Source: Carettochelys insculpta
Taxonomy: Eukaryota > Chordata > Testudines > Carettochelyidae
Assembly (NCBI RefSeq): GCF_033958435.1
Contig: NC_134138.1
Span: 184,485,298-184,549,297, forward strand
Direction of reading: 5' to 3'
DNA: 64,000 nt
The notes under the pieces: model-generated
What the model was told of the DNA's origin: nothing
Seen by the model: only the letters and a program-made list of their open reading frames with translations
Databases searched by the model: none
Shown here: positions 61,964 to 64,000 of the stretch, piece by piece
How the letters are laid out: each line of letters starts with the position of its first letter
Position numbering within the stretch: the first letter of the stretch is position 1
Position numbers and translations under genes: made by a program

Positions 61964-62009
61964 ATGTTGACAAAAAGTATAAGAACAGCTTTTCTTTCCT
62001 TGGTTAGAA

Positions 62010-62320
62010 CAGGCGTCAGCAACCTTTCTGAGGCAGAGCTGACTTCTACGTACAGTCCGAGTGCCAGTGATACTTTTTAAAGTTACTAATAGCCCTACTT
62101 ATAACAGCTTCATTAATAAATACAGATGCAGAGCTTTACTGTGTAGGTGGTGGTTGGTGGCATTAGCTGGTCTTTTGTTAATCCACGGGTGGTATGGCTT
62201 TGAGCAAGCTCCCAGCTGCGTGGGCCAGGAGGGTGTGAGGCTGAGCTACCACCTCCTGTGCTGATGAAGACTGGCCCATGTGCCATTCTTGGTACAGGAC
62301 CTGGGAGTTCTTGACCCCTG
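62010..62320. mobile_element. Non-autonomous hAT element
   Basis: Starts CAGGCGTCAGCAACCTTTC and ends GAGTTCTTGACCCCTG, so the termini match the CAGGGGTCAGCAACC type of the 58.6 kb hAT element with one change. The flanks GGTTAGAA and ATTTACAA agree at 5 of 8 positions, a decayed duplication. Near the left end 'GAGGCAGAGCTGACTTC' is typical of these sequences. It does not code. Confidence 0.78.
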
Positions 62321-62795
62321 ATTTACAATTAGCATATACAGGGAAAAAGTCCACAATGAAATAAAACTTGAGTTTTCATTTTTAATCCTTTAACTGCACA
62401 GGCTTAGCCATCTATTTGTAGGCACCTATGGTACCACCTATCTTGTGGATTAACAGGGTGCTTCAAAATCTCACCCTCCCTTAGTACTAATGCATAATAT
62501 CAGAAAATCACCAGTTGTTTGGATTAATATATCACTGCTCTGGATTCCGTAAATTGGACTATAGTGCTATACAGCTCTTAGCAATATTCAGCTGATTAGG
62601 TGTCACTTCGATAACTAAACATTTTAACTGTAACCCTGCCACTTTAAATGTTGAGCCTCCTAAAACAGGGAGTCAGATTCCATGACCCTGCAAGGAAGTG
62701 TGATGCTATTTTCTGGCTTTCCGCCCGCACTGACTTACATAGATGAGTCCATTAGACTCAGTCAGTTTGTATTTCCATTCTAGCATGGGATAAAT

Positions 62796-62992
62796 CAGTG
62801 TTCCCTCTAATTTCTTCCAACCATGGACAGAATAAATTTTCTGATGTGCACCAAGGCATGAGTGGATGTGTACCACCAATAGAAACACACACTGCCTACT
62901 ACAGGTGGCTCTGAGCACTCTGCTAATCAGTGGGGCAGCACCTGAATCTCTGCTGGATGGCTGCCCAAGTGCTCAGCTTACAGGGAGCGCTG
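62796..62992. mobile_element. Non-autonomous hAT element, CAGTGTTCCCTCTAA type
   Basis: Starts CAGTGTTCCCTCTAATTT; the right end in reverse complement is CAGCGCTCCCTGTAAGC. The flanks GGATAAAT and GATAAAAT are the same 8-mer apart from a one-base slip. The interior includes 'GATGTGCACCAAGGCATG' and a decayed hAT-typical 'GCTAATCAGTGGGGCAGC'. It does not code. Confidence 0.8.
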
Positions 62993-63327
62993 GATAAAAT
63001 AATAGATGAGGATGAGAGCAAAAAAAATTTGCTTTTTGACTATGCTACACTGTTACCTCAGTGCTCTGCAGCACTACTACCTATTTTCTTATAGAAATCA
63101 TAAGTAATATCAGCCAGGTCTGAATGTTTGATCTTCTCTGTGTGGCCTGTTCACAAGACACCTCCTGGTAGTTACAGAATTAATCCCAAGGTTCATACTA
63201 CAAATATTTGTTTACTAAATGGTTTTACTTAAAACTTCATGTTTAAGTTTTTACTTAAAAACTTTCATGTGCTAAATATAAATTTTATTTTAAAATTAAT
63301 GACAGAGGGCCCAATTCTTCGCTGTTG

Positions 63328-63985
63328 GGGGTGACCATCTGTCCCATATTAGGTGGGACGGTCCCTTATTGGCGACGCCAAAAAAGGCGTCCCTATTTAT
63401 TTTTTTAAAGGGACAAATTGTCCCATATTTAGGCCTTAGCATGCCTGGGCAGCTGCCCAGGAGAGATTCAGGTAGTGCCCAGCTGATTAGCAGAGCACCC
63501 ACAGCCGCTCATAGCCAGCAGCATGTGTTTCTCTTGGTGGTTGGTGCACATCCACAATGCCCTGGTGCACATAACAAATATTATGCCACCCAGGGATGGA
63601 AAAAAATAGAGGGGGCTAGGGTGGGGGTGGGAGTGGCAGCCACTTCCCCAGGGTTCCCTTCCTGCAGCTGCCACTTTCCCAGGGCTCTGGGGCTGAGAGT
63701 GCCTGCAGCCGCCGCTTCCCCAGGACGCCGGGCGGGGAGCACCCACAGCTGCTGCTGTCCCAGAGCTCCAGGGCTTGGAGCGCCCACGGCTGCCGCTTCT
63801 CTGGGGCCTGGAGCACCCACAGCTGCCGCTTTCCCGGGGCTTCAGGCAGGGAGTGCTCATGGCTGCCGCTTTCCCAGGGCTGGCGGGGTGGGGGGGCACC
63901 AGCTCCCTGGGGTTTGGTGCAGCTGGGATGAACCACCCCTTATGTCCCTGTCCCATATTTGGGACAGGGAGATATGGTCGCCCTA
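63328..63985. mobile_element. Inverted-repeat DNA transposon holding a minisatellite
   Basis: The left end GGGTGACCATCTGTCCCATATT pairs with the reverse complement of the right end, AGGGCGACCATATCTCCC, followed by TGTCCCAAATATGGGAC. Copies of TGTCCCATATTTGGGACA-type palindromes lie just inside each end. The interior between about 63600 and 63890 is a GC-rich tandem array. The superfamily is not determined, and it does not code for a transposase. Confidence 0.72.
63662..63893. repeat. 41-bp minisatellite, about 6 units
   Basis: The unit is approximately CAGCTGCCGCTTTCCCAGG followed by GCTCTGGGGC and GGGAGCACCC, repeated with units of 42, 41, 41, 33, 40 and about 33 bp. The array gives long minus-strand open frames rich in Ala, Gly, Pro and Ser that are artefacts of the repeat. 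Confidence 0.85.
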
Positions 63986-64000
63986 CCACTGCACTGCCAT

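Noticed and set aside
63468..63989. Minus-strand open frames of 79-173 codons rich in Ala, Gly, Pro and Ser
   Set aside because: They arise from the 41-bp minisatellite read in several frames and have no independent coding evidence.
1..64000. CRISPR array, bacterial operon, phage or plasmid content
   Set aside because: No regularly spaced direct repeats with unique spacers and no prokaryotic gene organisation; all evidence points to vertebrate nuclear DNA.

Overview
The window is vertebrate nuclear DNA from a sauropsid, most likely a turtle. It is AT-rich and gene-poor. It carries CR1 LINEs ending in the ATTCTATG-type tail, a Penelope-like element with a GIY-YIG domain, and many terminal-inverted-repeat transposons of the 'GTCTACAC...TTCGAAG' PIF/Harbinger style. 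This mix is typical of turtles; a crocodilian or other reptile is less likely but not excluded. There are no bacterial-type operons, rRNA genes or CRISPR arrays.

The only host exon I can name lies on the minus strand at 14330-14501. It is 172 bp, has a clean acceptor and a GTAAGT donor, and encodes 57 residues that I recognise as the N-terminal part of the POU/homeobox transcription factor POU6F2. The gene therefore runs right to left. Positions 1-14329 are the intron 3' of this exon, and 14502-64000 is upstream intron or 5' gene territory. Two further exon-like segments are proposed at lower confidence: a minus-strand 52-bp segment with a GTAAGT donor (50106-50157), and a plus-strand 151-bp segment (61551-61701) with strong splice sites and a 50-codon open frame that I do not recognise.

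Nearly everything else that can be identified is transposon-derived. From left to right: a CR1 with about 295 uninterrupted codons (7.3-8.2 kb); a Harbinger-like MITE (8.45 kb); an internally deleted CpG-rich Harbinger derivative with a TTA duplication (19.05 kb); a small inverted-repeat MITE (20.6 kb); a 5'-truncated Penelope-like element (22.5-23.8 kb) and two related tails (25.8 and 35.8 kb, the latter a foldback with a perfect 14-bp target duplication); a MITE built on GTCAACAAAAC motifs (24.5 kb); a double tRNA-like SINE head (27.1 kb); a 0.93-kb inverted duplication (30.0 kb); a decayed CR1 (38.0 kb); a decayed two-gene Harbinger transposon with a solo retroviral LTR nested in its transposase (40.0-44.7 kb); a nearly perfect 445-bp palindrome (45.9 kb); an old CR1 end and another MITE (51.9 and 52.6 kb); and a cluster of hAT-like and mariner-like elements (58.6-64.0 kb), one with a perfect 8-bp duplication and one holding a 41-bp minisatellite.

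The transposons do not form a pathway with the gene. Their relevance is that they record successive insertions into a very large intron. The nested Harbinger/LTR pair, the shared interior of the two Harbinger elements and the Penelope tails allow a relative ordering. The remaining intronic DNA is unassigned; a few AT-rich homeodomain-motif stretches may be conserved regulatory elements, but that cannot be decided without alignment.
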